Source of the DNA: an uncultured Lachnospira sp.
GTDB lineage: Bacteria > Bacillota > Clostridia > Lachnospirales > Lachnospiraceae
NCBI GenBank assembly: GCA_934343805.1
Contig: CAKRIN010000002.1
Coordinates: 62,001 to 126,000, forward strand
Direction: 5' to 3'
DNA: 64,000 bases
Shown here: positions 36,194-45,693 of the stretch, one piece after another
Layout: each line of letters opens with the position of its first letter
Numbering within the stretch: position 1 is the first letter of the stretch
Translations under genes and position numbers: made by a program
The notes under the pieces: generated by a model
Seen by the model: only the letters and a program-made list of their open reading frames with translations
What the model was told of the DNA's origin: nothing
Databases searched by the model: none

Positions 36194-37243
36194 CTAACTA
36201 ATAACTTCAGCAAATCCTTTGTTTAAAAAGTTCTCAGATTTTTCAATCTCATCATGTATATATTTTGTCACAATATCATAATCAATTTTCTCATCCAGAT
36301 ATTCAGTCATATCTTCATTCTTATTATATATTTGACGATTAACGGATAAAGTCTTTAACAGATCTCCTATCTTATTAGTTTTATCATGTCTGCCTACAAC
36401 CGCAAATTGTTTTCTATACTTTAAAGAAAATACTGTTCCATGAAATGAATCTGTAAATACATATTGTGCCCCCCTGAATGCGCTTATCCATTCATCTAAT
36501 CCTGCCACCTGATATGACTTATCTGCCCATCTTATTTTTCTTCCTACAGAAATTATCTTCCATCCTCTGCTTTCAGCATAACTTCTTATATCCTTGGAAT
36601 ATTCTGACCACTCACTGAATGAATATACCAACATATATTTTCCGGAGAATTTTTCGTTGCCTCTTTCATTATATTCCCATAAAAATGTTGGATCTAACAC
36701 CAATTCTGGTTTCTTTGCAGTATTGTTCTCTATTAATGTTTGTGTATGAATATCTCTTGCTGAAATATACTTCATCCGTTTTAAACTATCACAGACTTTC
36801 TCATCAAGTTTTGATAATTCACTGTATTGACCCGAACTTGGTGCATATGTTATGCATGGTGTCTTTATTCCAACTCCAAAATAAATTGCTTCATATAATG
36901 GATGTCCCACATTAAATATTTCATCACTGCCAAGAATTATCAGATCATAACCCAGATTATCAATTTCCTCTGCACTTTTAACCTTATGGCTAAGTATCAA
37001 TTTTTTATTATTATTAGAAAGCTTTACACATCTGAAAAATCCTTTAATAGAATTGAGTATATTACCACACGAATACTCTCTTCCCATATTCATTTTATAA
37101 TTTAATATAAACATTTTCTTGGGACAGTAATTTATCAATTCACACTCATGACCCATATCAATTATTTTCTTTTGCAATCCATACGAATGTGCTTTTGCTC
37201 CATAATTAGCCGCATTAAACCATGTTAATATTCCTACTTTCAC
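36194..37243 (-). CDS. Polysaccharide pyruvyltransferase family protein
   Basis: The 349-residue protein has WFNAANYGAKAHSYGLQ at the start, ILGSDEIFN, and FTDSFHGTVFSLKYRKQFAV near 265-285, the CsaB/WcaK pyruvyltransferase pattern. Expected reaction: ketal transfer of pyruvate from PEP onto a sugar, giving a negative charge. I use the GTG at 37243 (AGAGG six bases upstream), which overlaps the polymerase gene by 29 bases; the longer frame from 37288 has no site. Confidence 0.85.
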   Translation of the reverse strand: MKVGILTWFNAANYGAKAHSYGLQKKIIDMGHECELINYCPKKMFILNYKMNMGREYSCGNILNSIKGFFRCVKLSNNNKKLILSHKVKSAEEIDNLGYDLIILGSDEIFNVGHPLYEAIYFGVGIKTPCITYAPSSGQYSELSKLDEKVCDSLKRMKYISARDIHTQTLIENNTAKKPELVLDPTFLWEYNERGNEKFSGKYMLVYSFSEWSEYSKDIRSYAESRGWKIISVGRKIRWADKSYQVAGLDEWISAFRGAQYVFTDSFHGTVFSLKYRKQFAVVGRHDKTNKIGDLLKTLSVNRQIYNKNEDMTEYLDEKIDYDIVTKYIHDEIEKSENFLNKGFAEVIS

Positions 37244-38642
37244 CGCATACCTCTTTCTTTGTTTTGTACTCACATGTAAACATTCCAAGCAACATCATAA
37301 AGTATGAACAAGTATTAGGTCCTATACCTGACTCACTAAATGCAAACAACATATAAACAGACAGTGCCATGGCATATATTAATATCTTTGTTCTTTTTTC
37401 ATTATATCTTTTTGCTTTTTTCATAATTGTATACAGCATATATGCATAACATAATACTCCTGGTATTCCTATTTGTACAAGTACAACGCCTAATCCGCTT
37501 TCCTGTACTACGATTTTATTGGCCTCACTATACAGATTAGCATATACTCCAGCATTTCCAATACCATGTCCAAGTATATATGATTTAATATCTGTAAATG
37601 CATTAAAAAAACCCGATACATGTACAACTACACTTTGACTGAAATTCAGCATAACTATGAATGCAGCTGATAACAAGCCTATAATCACTGGTATCAATCT
37701 TATTCTATCTCTATAACTAAACTTAAACAAAATAACTATACTGAATAGTACAATAAATCCAAGTAAAGCACCTTTGCTAACCGTTAAGATTCCCATCATC
37801 ATTGCCATACATAATAATACATATCTTTTCTTCCACCATGATATCATTCCTACAAACAGGCAGAACGATCCTAAATTAACAGGTTCCGCAAATGTTGAAA
37901 CCATTCTTGGCAATTGTTTCCCAAAAAACACTTCCGCTGAATAATGATTATATGGTTTTTGAGTTAACTTATTAATATAAATTCCTTTTTTGTTCCATAA
38001 TTCTCCTATATGCAACTTTATCCAAAAATCTGAATCAAAAAAATATTCATATATTCCCATCAAAAATACAATTATAAACAATATGCATACAATAGATGTG
38101 AACTTATCCTTGTTGCATCTTTCAGACAGAAGCATTCCTACCAAAAAGAACACAAACGGAGATGAAATATTACGAAATGATGAAATAAAAGCAACTGTGT
38201 TAACATGATTAAAATAAGAAATAACAAGTGAATATACTAATAAGAGTAAAAAACATATAAGCATTTTTTTTATCTCTGGCACATAAAATTTTCTATCCAG
38301 AATTCCAAGGAATAGTAACATCCATGAAAACACAACATTAATAACTATATAAAATAATAATTCCTTATTGCTTATTCTGCTAATTCCAATTCCCAAAAAA
38401 ACATTCTGAAAACAGGTTATACATATTGGTATGGTTAATATTACCGACATGTCTTTATTATGTTTCACGGCATAATAGTAATCTACAATTACTGATGCCA
38501 TTACACATCCTATTAGAATACCACAAAACATCATTGTTCCAACTTTAAGGCACAGGCTGATATAGCTCAAAGCATAGACCAATATAATGCTTGTAATTGA
38601 AATTAATGTTAAATTATCAATCCTCTTCAGCTTAAGTTTCAT
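37215..38642 (-). CDS. Polysaccharide polymerase (Wzy-like) membrane protein
   Basis: The 475-residue protein has about 12 membrane segments and a large external loop around 195-260. GHGIGNAGVYANLY and ESGLGVVLVQIGIPGVLCY near 375-410 resemble the Wzy_C region of O-antigen polymerases. It differs from the two ligase-like proteins at 22-27 kb. GAGG lies seven bases before the ATG. It probably polymerises the repeat unit exported by the neighbouring flippase. Confidence 0.8.
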   Translation of the reverse strand: MKLKLKRIDNLTLISITSIILVYALSYISLCLKVGTMMFCGILIGCVMASVIVDYYYAVKHNKDMSVILTIPICITCFQNVFLGIGISRISNKELLFYIVINVVFSWMLLFLGILDRKFYVPEIKKMLICFLLLLVYSLVISYFNHVNTVAFISSFRNISSPFVFFLVGMLLSERCNKDKFTSIVCILFIIVFLMGIYEYFFDSDFWIKLHIGELWNKKGIYINKLTQKPYNHYSAEVFFGKQLPRMVSTFAEPVNLGSFCLFVGMISWWKKRYVLLCMAMMMGILTVSKGALLGFIVLFSIVILFKFSYRDRIRLIPVIIGLLSAAFIVMLNFSQSVVVHVSGFFNAFTDIKSYILGHGIGNAGVYANLYSEANKIVVQESGLGVVLVQIGIPGVLCYAYMLYTIMKKAKRYNEKRTKILIYAMALSVYMLFAFSESGIGPNTCSYFMMLLGMFTCEYKTKKEVCGESRNINMV

Positions 38643-38652
38643 CTTTATTCCT

Positions 38653-39633
38653 CTATCTTCCCAAAACCAGCATGTTTAAAATCTTATTTTTTCTAACTAT
38701 ATACTTAGAAATTAATACTGATCCTAATAGTCCGCCCAGTAACATTATTACAAAACAAAATTCATAACTAAGATTTAATTTTTGAAATAGCATTATCCTT
38801 ATTGAAACTTGAACAAAATAACTTATTATATATATATCCATACTATACATGCCTAGTTTTGACAACAAGCCACTAATCTTTTGACATTTATTCATTATAA
38901 TAATTGAAAGAGACATAATCACAAATATCATTAGCATCGCATTTATTGTATTTAAATATATAGTATTTAAAGCTTTTGTAAATATGCATAACAATGCACT
39001 AATTATCATTAAATAGACATTAAATTTGTTTTTTATTTTCTCATAATACATACTGATGAAAATACCTAATGAAAAGAAAAATAAATAAAATCCAATCTTT
39101 TTAAAATTATTATCTCCATACATGCTATTACCAAAAAAGCAGCTTAACGCAAAGCTGCATATGCATACAATTCTTATATCTATAAAATTCAATATTAACA
39201 TTATTATATCAATCAAGAACAATACATATAAAAACCATAACCCACCATTAGAACTATGTCCAAGCAAAAAATCAGACAGAATATTATCTGTTTCAACCTT
39301 ATTTACAGCATATCTGTTTAATAATAACTTCATGCAGAAAGAAACTATATATATAAATATATATGGGATACCTATCCTCATAAATCTATTCTTCAGATAC
39401 AATATTTTATCTTTAAAAGATTTACTGTTATAAATTTTTGAGCTCAAAAATCCTGACAGAAAAATAAAAAGTGGCATATGAAATCCATATATAAAATGCT
39501 CTAAATTCATATAAAATATATTATTATTAAAAATCCCTTCACTTGCATCTGGAAATGAATGTCCAAATACAACTAAAAAAATTCCTATTCCTTTTGCTAT
39601 GTCTAATTCTATATAACGTTTCTTTTCTTCCAT
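38653..39633 (-). CDS. Integral-membrane O-acyltransferase (acyltransferase 3 family)
   Basis: The 326-residue protein has about ten membrane helices. It has the family motifs ELDIAKGIGIFLVVFGH with the conserved His in the first helix, and FHMPLFIFLSGF. These enzymes acetylate exported glycans using cytoplasmic acyl-CoA. It is flanked by the polymerase and a GT4 gene, consistent with modification of the polymer made here. Confidence 0.9.
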   Translation of the reverse strand: MEEKKRYIELDIAKGIGIFLVVFGHSFPDASEGIFNNNIFYMNLEHFIYGFHMPLFIFLSGFLSSKIYNSKSFKDKILYLKNRFMRIGIPYIFIYIVSFCMKLLLNRYAVNKVETDNILSDFLLGHSSNGGLWFLYVLFLIDIIMLILNFIDIRIVCICSFALSCFFGNSMYGDNNFKKIGFYLFFFSLGIFISMYYEKIKNKFNVYLMIISALLCIFTKALNTIYLNTINAMLMIFVIMSLSIIIMNKCQKISGLLSKLGMYSMDIYIISYFVQVSIRIMLFQKLNLSYEFCFVIMLLGGLLGSVLISKYIVRKNKILNMLVLGR

Positions 39634-39646
39634 TTAACATCTCTCT

Positions 39647-40777
39647 TTATTTGTCCATATAGCAATTCTTTACTATGCTTTTGGTTATATCTTCCCAACC
39701 TAAAGTTTTTTTAATATAATCATGGCCATTCTTTCCCATTTCTTCCCATTTATAGGAACTATCTATTGCTTTTTCCATAGCAGCAGCCAATGAATCAACA
39801 TCTTTAACTTTAGCCAAATATCCAGTTTCACCTTCTTTAACAAATTGAGTAAAAGCTGGTAATTCTGTTGCAATAACTGGTTTCTGATATCCATATGCCA
39901 ATTGTATTACGCCACTTTGATATACATCAGTATATGGCAGCATACATATATCACTAGCAGAATAGTAATATTTTATATCTTCTTCTGGTATAAATCTTAT
40001 ATCCAATACAACATCGTTCTGCAGTGAATATTCCTGAATAATTTCTTCGCATCTTGAAAAATCTGTTTTCCATACGCTTCCAGCTATAACTAATAAGACA
40101 TCCGTATTATTAGTTTTGACATTGGCAAATGCCTGTAGAAGAATGTCTACACCCTTTACCTTTTTAATCTGCCCAAAGAATAAGAATATCTTTTTATTAA
40201 GATCTAATCCTAAATATTTCCTTGCTTCTACCTTATCTATTACCTGTACATAATCCATAGTATGTCCATGAGGAATCATGATTGTTTTATTAGCATACGC
40301 CGGAAATATATCCTTAAATCTTCCCATATTACTAGGTGCCTGTAATATTATTTTATCAGCAATTTTATACAAACGATCGTGGAAAAACTTGTCATAAAAC
40401 TTTTCATTAAATGGTAATATATCGTGAACAGTTGATACAATCTTTACTCCATACTTCTTTTTGTATTTCGACAAAAAATAATAATCAACTGGAGAAAATA
40501 TATACCATTGGGTATGAATAACATCATAATTTCCTTTTTTGAGAATTTTCCCAATCCTGATATATGATTTCAGATAATTTAATACTTTTTTTATCTTACC
40601 TATGTTTTTTTCATCCGTTGTAAAAAGATTTATAATTTCACATGTACTATTTTCTTTTTCAGATTTCTGATCAAGAACTAATGTAACTTTAGCCCCATTC
40701 TTTTCCAAACCATTTGCTAATGGAAATGAATATTTAAAATTTGTTTTTGCAATCTGGTCTATAAGTAAAACTCTCAC
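39647..40777 (-). CDS. Family 4 glycosyltransferase
   Basis: The 376-residue GT-B protein has ALANGLEK-type N-terminal fold elements, IFLFFGQIKKVKGVDILLQA and the donor motif YTDVYQSGVIQLAYGYQKPVIA, a variant of the usual ExxxxxxxE. It starts at GTG 40777 in a GTGA overlap with the upstream gene, with GGAG before. Donor and acceptor unknown. Confidence 0.85.
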   Translation of the reverse strand: MRVLLIDQIAKTNFKYSFPLANGLEKNGAKVTLVLDQKSEKENSTCEIINLFTTDEKNIGKIKKVLNYLKSYIRIGKILKKGNYDVIHTQWYIFSPVDYYFLSKYKKKYGVKIVSTVHDILPFNEKFYDKFFHDRLYKIADKIILQAPSNMGRFKDIFPAYANKTIMIPHGHTMDYVQVIDKVEARKYLGLDLNKKIFLFFGQIKKVKGVDILLQAFANVKTNNTDVLLVIAGSVWKTDFSRCEEIIQEYSLQNDVVLDIRFIPEEDIKYYYSASDICMLPYTDVYQSGVIQLAYGYQKPVIATELPAFTQFVKEGETGYLAKVKDVDSLAAAMEKAIDSSYKWEEMGKNGHDYIKKTLGWEDITKSIVKNCYMDK

Positions 40778-43146
40778 TTTTTATCTCCAAAACATTTTTC
40801 ATACAAATCAGAAATATAGTTCCAACTGTATTTATCTTTTATCCTTTTTTTTGCCTTGTCAGCATATGTATCAATTTCTTCTAAATTTAATTTATCCGCT
40901 TTATTTATTAATGAAGCAAGATTGCCTTCCTCCAGGCTCCAATACAAAGCAGCATCCTCTGCAACTTCTTTATTAAAACCTATATCATATAATAAATTTA
41001 GCTTAGTGCTGCCCAAAGCCTCCAACAGACTAGGATTAGTTCCTCCAACTGAGTGACCATGAAAATATCCATACGCATTCTCTCGAATCTTCTTTAGCAA
41101 TTCCTGATCATATACAGTCCCAACAAACTTAATTCTTGAATCTTTGCTGAAATTTAATCTTTCATCCAACTTCTTTAAGAATTTTTTGTCATCTGTGGTA
41201 ATTACAGCAAAATCCTTTTTAGAGTTGCTTTTCATAAATTCCCTTATCATTGTTTCAAAATTATTTTCCGGAACAAATCTTCCAACAGAAATATAATAAT
41301 TATGATCCTTCAACCCATGTTTGCATAGCCAATTCTGGTATTTACTATCATCATCTTTTAATGTTGATGGCTCTAATTCCGCTCCATATGCTATAAACGT
41401 TGTTTTGGGATTAAATTTCCCATATTCAGTTTTTATATATTTTTCTATATTAATGCTATCACAAATGATTAAATCTGATTCTTTAACCATTTGTCTTTCA
41501 GAATGTTTCCAATACATCCTTATTGGTGCTGACCATTTTGCTCTTTTCCATTCATGTCCATCTGGATTAAGATACACTTTTCCACCAAGTTTATGTATTT
41601 TATTTACATATTTCTTATAAAATGGCCCAATTCTACATGCTAAAACGTAAACAATCGCATTATCAACTCTATTATATTCAATATACCTGCAACATTCTTT
41701 TAACGCCTTAATATCATAAAATATTGCCTGGGCTGAACCTATTCGTTTTGGAACATGAATTAAGAAACATCTTGCATCACAATAGTTAAATTCTTTTTCA
41801 TTTACTACTGTTGCGCCTGTAAGCTTTGATACGTCCATTCTTCCGCTTCCATTTTCTTTGCATGCAACATGATATCTTATATTATTATTCTTTTGATGCT
41901 GTAATAATTTTAAGACAAAAGTCTCATAACCACCATACTGTCCTATACTTTTGCTTCCAACAATAAATACATTCAATTTTTTATTTTCTTCTTCTTTCAG
42001 CAATTCAAGAAAATCTTTTTTAAATCTTTGCTGTCCAAACTTTTCCACAGCTCTTTCTTTTGCTGCCTTTCCATACTTTTCCCTTAACTCAGGATTATCT
42101 GCCAATTTTTGAATAGCTTCTGCATATTCTTGCACATTGCTATTATGACATTCTATACCAGTCTCTTGATTAATGCTTACATAATTTACACCTGATCCTG
42201 GTATTGTAAATGTTACCGCTGGCTTGCCATAATACATTGCTTCAGCCAATGAAATTCCAAATGCCTCATTTTTGGTAATTGAAGGAAAGCAAAAAATATC
42301 ACACGCATATAAATACGCCCTCAATTCATCGTCCGATATTCTTCCAACAAATTCTATTTTTTCATTATCTTTAGCTCTCTCTCTTAATTCCTCTGTTAAC
42401 TCTCCTTTCCCCGCAATTATAATCTTAACATTATCTTTAACATATTTAGCGGCATCTACCAGATATTGTAACCCCTTATAAGGGACATGCCTTCCACAAA
42501 AAAAGGCAATTGTCTTATCTTTATATTTATTTTTTATTTCCATTGCTCTTTGCTTATCAGAATCATTCACATTAATTCTGCTCTCATCTACCATTAATGG
42601 AATTGCACATTTTTTTTCTCCAAAATAATCTCTATATTCAGATTCTGCCAAATATCTATCAGAAGTTCCAATTATTTTGTCAGCTCTTTTAATCAATTCT
42701 TTATTCTGTTTAACAAAGAAATACTTAAGCACTTTTTGTCTAACTATATCTAAATGCCAATATAGATAAAATTTGAAATCATTTTTTGCATATTTCAAAA
42801 TAAGATTTGCAACAAAAGGGTTAGGATAATGAAATATTACTATGTCCGGCTGATACTCTACCATTACACGCTTTAATTCTTTTGCATAACTCAGCGATAT
42901 TGATTGGGATGCAACCTTAATCTCATATCCGCATCTTATTACCTCAATCCCATCAACATAATCTACTACAGTTTCTTTTCTTCTTGTTAAATAGTTTCCA
43001 GACTCATCTAAAATATCTTCATTGAAACATATTATTTTTTGCTGTATTTCTTTATCCTTTAAAGAATTCGCAATATCTCTTGCGACCTGCTCAACCCCTC
43101 CAATATATGGGTAATAGTATTTTGATATTTGCAAAATTTTCTTCAT
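40774..43146 (-). CDS. Fused double glycosyltransferase (GT4 + DUF1972/GT4)
   Basis: The 790-residue protein contains two complete GT-B enzymes. The first (1-395) begins QISKYYYPYIGGVEQVARDIA and has FCGRHVPYKGL and ITKNEAFGISLAEAMYYGKPAV. The second (about 400-790) begins VFIVGSKSIGQYGGYETFV, the DUF1972/rhamnosyltransferase-type start. It has YISVGRFVPENN and FHGHSVGGTNPSLLEALGS. GAGG nine bases upstream sets the ATG at 43146; an upstream in-frame TTG is unlikely. The fusion should add two consecutive sugars. Each half is family-typical in length, so it is a true fusion and not a frame error. Confidence 0.85.
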   Translation of the reverse strand: MKKILQISKYYYPYIGGVEQVARDIANSLKDKEIQQKIICFNEDILDESGNYLTRRKETVVDYVDGIEVIRCGYEIKVASQSISLSYAKELKRVMVEYQPDIVIFHYPNPFVANLILKYAKNDFKFYLYWHLDIVRQKVLKYFFVKQNKELIKRADKIIGTSDRYLAESEYRDYFGEKKCAIPLMVDESRINVNDSDKQRAMEIKNKYKDKTIAFFCGRHVPYKGLQYLVDAAKYVKDNVKIIIAGKGELTEELRERAKDNEKIEFVGRISDDELRAYLYACDIFCFPSITKNEAFGISLAEAMYYGKPAVTFTIPGSGVNYVSINQETGIECHNSNVQEYAEAIQKLADNPELREKYGKAAKERAVEKFGQQRFKKDFLELLKEEENKKLNVFIVGSKSIGQYGGYETFVLKLLQHQKNNNIRYHVACKENGSGRMDVSKLTGATVVNEKEFNYCDARCFLIHVPKRIGSAQAIFYDIKALKECCRYIEYNRVDNAIVYVLACRIGPFYKKYVNKIHKLGGKVYLNPDGHEWKRAKWSAPIRMYWKHSERQMVKESDLIICDSINIEKYIKTEYGKFNPKTTFIAYGAELEPSTLKDDDSKYQNWLCKHGLKDHNYYISVGRFVPENNFETMIREFMKSNSKKDFAVITTDDKKFLKKLDERLNFSKDSRIKFVGTVYDQELLKKIRENAYGYFHGHSVGGTNPSLLEALGSTKLNLLYDIGFNKEVAEDAALYWSLEEGNLASLINKADKLNLEEIDTYADKAKKRIKDKYSWNYISDLYEKCFGDKK

Positions 43147-43234
43147 AATTCTATTCCTCAATTGTACTTATTAATTTGATATTATCATCTTAAATATCAA
43201 ACATTTTCCCCTTAAATGCCTGCGCCTTCTCTAA

Positions 43235-44986
43235 TCATCTATACTGTGTCAATGTAGGTGTCTGACTAACACCTGGAACAGCTGTTACTCCCTCAGCAGT
43301 AGTAACCTGATATGTAATAGTAACCGGATCATTAGGATATAAAGTTATTCCTTTGCTATATCCCACTTCAAGATCATGATACTCTGTCTGTGCTATTCCT
43401 GACGGAAGATCTCCGATTGTTCCCCCTGCCGGAGCAAATAAATATACATATCCTTTCCATGCCCCATTATAATTTCCACGAATATACACACCAACATTAT
43501 TAATAGTATCTCTATCTATAATATTCTCAAGTGTAACAGCCACATCATATGTAATTGTTCCATCATCATTAACCGTGGCTTCTTCTATAGCGACATCCAT
43601 GTCTATATACCACCCCAGTTTACTTGGATCTGAACTGCTGATGTACACTCCGACCTCTGGATTCTCAGGATCTGAATTAAGTCCTCCCGAACAGCCTACT
43701 TCTCTTGCATAGTTCTCCTCTGATTCATCAGCAAACCACATCATGATTGTTCGATCTTCAACCCCTTCATTAAAGATTGATAAGTATCCAGCAATCTTCT
43801 CCAGACTAAAATCATCTACCAGTCTGCTCATTGTTGTTTTTGCTGTCTCTGCAAACAATGAGTCAACTAAATCGTCTGTTCCTCCTGATATTGCGCTATC
43901 GTTATAGTATTTATAATACAATTCATGTTGTAGCATCCTTGTTGCATTATCACCATCTAATACAGTTCCATCTGATAACGTAACTTCTCCAATATATTTC
44001 AACAATCTCTGAATAACACTTGGTGTAAGCGATACTACACCATCAACACTTTCGCCTGAATTGCTTTCATATGATAACGCCCATATATTAGCAACCCTCT
44101 CAAAATCCGGATTGTAACATGCGTCTCTTGGATAATTCAGCCAATATCCAAACATCTCGTTTTCAAGCTGTGTAACTCCTGCACTTGATGGTGTGGAATA
44201 TGACAATACATTATATACACTCTTGAAATCGCCGATTGTAAGCACACCATCTTGTATTACTATAGTTCCTATAGAGCCGGGAAATCCGCCACTAGCTCGT
44301 ACTTCTGCCGAATTCTGTGCAGCAAGAAGATAAGTACGATTATCTCCTCCTCCAAGAAATGACTTTAACAACGGAAGATATTGTTCTGCTTCTTCATAAG
44401 CTGATGTTATTGTCACAAGTTTATCTGTATATGAATTTATCTTAGGTCCCATACTTGCTGGAAGATTAATGCCTTCTATGTATCCTATCATCTGATCAAC
44501 TGCCGGACCCATATCCTCCAAAAGTGCTATATATGCCACTAATGTATCAGTATTAAATCCCTGATCACCCACTTTTATTGAATCTAATGGATGTTCCTGC
44601 ATAACATTAATAGCTGGCTTTATCATATCATCTGATGCTACTTCTATAAGATCCACTACGCTATATACTGATTGAACATATTCTCCTCCAAATGGAAATG
44701 CAGCTGCAAATTTCCATGTCGGTTCATCCAGCATTTTATTAACTTCAGACATTGTAGAGTCCAGTTGAACAGTAGCCAAATCCGCACCATCAAAATCCTT
44801 ATCTTTTAAGCAACTTGTTATTTCTCCTAATTCAGCCTTTAACTCTGTGGCTTTACCGCCCATCTTCATAACATCCAGTCCCATACCAACCAGCGTAATG
44901 AATAAAAATGCCACAAAAACTGATAAACATGCATACCATATTATTCTGATTATATATAACAATCCAATTTCTTTTCTAGAACCCAT
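43235..44986 (-). CDS. DUF4012 membrane-anchored surface protein
   Basis: The 583-residue protein has one N-terminal helix (about 10-35), a coiled stretch and the DUF4012 core, seen as YLLAAQNSAEVRASGGFPGSIG near 225. The remainder lies outside the cell. DUF4012 proteins occur in actinobacterial and clostridial polysaccharide loci and may act in polymer attachment or in wall assembly; the activity is not established. It lies behind the LCP and acetyltransferase genes near the operon start. AAGGA precedes the ATG. Confidence 0.85.
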   Translation of the reverse strand: MGSRKEIGLLYIIRIIWYACLSVFVAFLFITLVGMGLDVMKMGGKATELKAELGEITSCLKDKDFDGADLATVQLDSTMSEVNKMLDEPTWKFAAAFPFGGEYVQSVYSVVDLIEVASDDMIKPAINVMQEHPLDSIKVGDQGFNTDTLVAYIALLEDMGPAVDQMIGYIEGINLPASMGPKINSYTDKLVTITSAYEEAEQYLPLLKSFLGGGDNRTYLLAAQNSAEVRASGGFPGSIGTIVIQDGVLTIGDFKSVYNVLSYSTPSSAGVTQLENEMFGYWLNYPRDACYNPDFERVANIWALSYESNSGESVDGVVSLTPSVIQRLLKYIGEVTLSDGTVLDGDNATRMLQHELYYKYYNDSAISGGTDDLVDSLFAETAKTTMSRLVDDFSLEKIAGYLSIFNEGVEDRTIMMWFADESEENYAREVGCSGGLNSDPENPEVGVYISSSDPSKLGWYIDMDVAIEEATVNDDGTITYDVAVTLENIIDRDTINNVGVYIRGNYNGAWKGYVYLFAPAGGTIGDLPSGIAQTEYHDLEVGYSKGITLYPNDPVTITYQVTTAEGVTAVPGVSQTPTLTQYR

Positions 44987-44999
44987 TATCTAATCCTTC

Positions 45000-45671
45000 T
45001 TACATCTTTGTTATTTTATCAAGAATTTCATTATTTAATAAGTCATCTTTACTCTTAATCTCTTGATATAATGCATCTTGATATTTAATAATATCCTGTA
45101 CTTCCAACCTGCCATAATCGATATGTTCCAATTGCCCTGTTATATCTTTTCCAAACCTGTAATGCAGCAATTTGGCCGGAACCCCACCAACAATAGAATA
45201 TGGTTCAACATCTTTAGTAACAACAGCACCCGCAGCTATTACTGCGCCCTGACCTACTGTAACCCCTGACATTATCGTTGCTCCATAACCTATCCACACA
45301 TCATCTTCTATAACTATATCACCCTTTGCAAAAGCTTCACACTTTTGAGCCTTTAATACATTAACCTTATAAGGATATGTTGAGATATGATCAGTATAAT
45401 GTTCTGCCTGTAATATAAATACAACTTCTGGTGCTATTGACACATAATTTCCAATGGAAAGTTTATAATCTTCTCCCGAAGTTATTATATTCAGATCTCC
45501 ATATGAATAGTTTCCAGCTTTAACAATATCTGGATTAAACAATCTATTAGGTATCAGATGATTGACATCACCATACCTGCTATAAAACTCAGCTCTTAAT
45601 TTAGCAAGCCTCATTCTATATCTATACATGCTTAATAGTTGACCTATTGTGGTTTTTTTCAATGCTTTCAT
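45000..45671 (-). CDS. CatB/Vat-type hexapeptide O-acetyltransferase
   Basis: The 223-residue protein has a left-handed beta-helix with NYSYGDLNI, a QAEHYTDH segment with the catalytic His, DDVWIGYGATIMSGVTVGQGAVIAAGAVVTKDV and PYSIVGGVPAKLL. This is the CatB/xenobiotic and sugar acetyltransferase family. In this operon it probably acetylates a sugar. AAGGAG seven bases before the ATG at 45671 sets the start; the upstream TTG codons are less likely. Confidence 0.85.
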   Translation of the reverse strand: MKALKKTTIGQLLSMYRYRMRLAKLRAEFYSRYGDVNHLIPNRLFNPDIVKAGNYSYGDLNIITSGEDYKLSIGNYVSIAPEVVFILQAEHYTDHISTYPYKVNVLKAQKCEAFAKGDIVIEDDVWIGYGATIMSGVTVGQGAVIAAGAVVTKDVEPYSIVGGVPAKLLHYRFGKDITGQLEHIDYGRLEVQDIIKYQDALYQEIKSKDDLLNNEILDKITKM

Positions 45672-45693
45672 CAACAAACTCCTTAATTACCGC

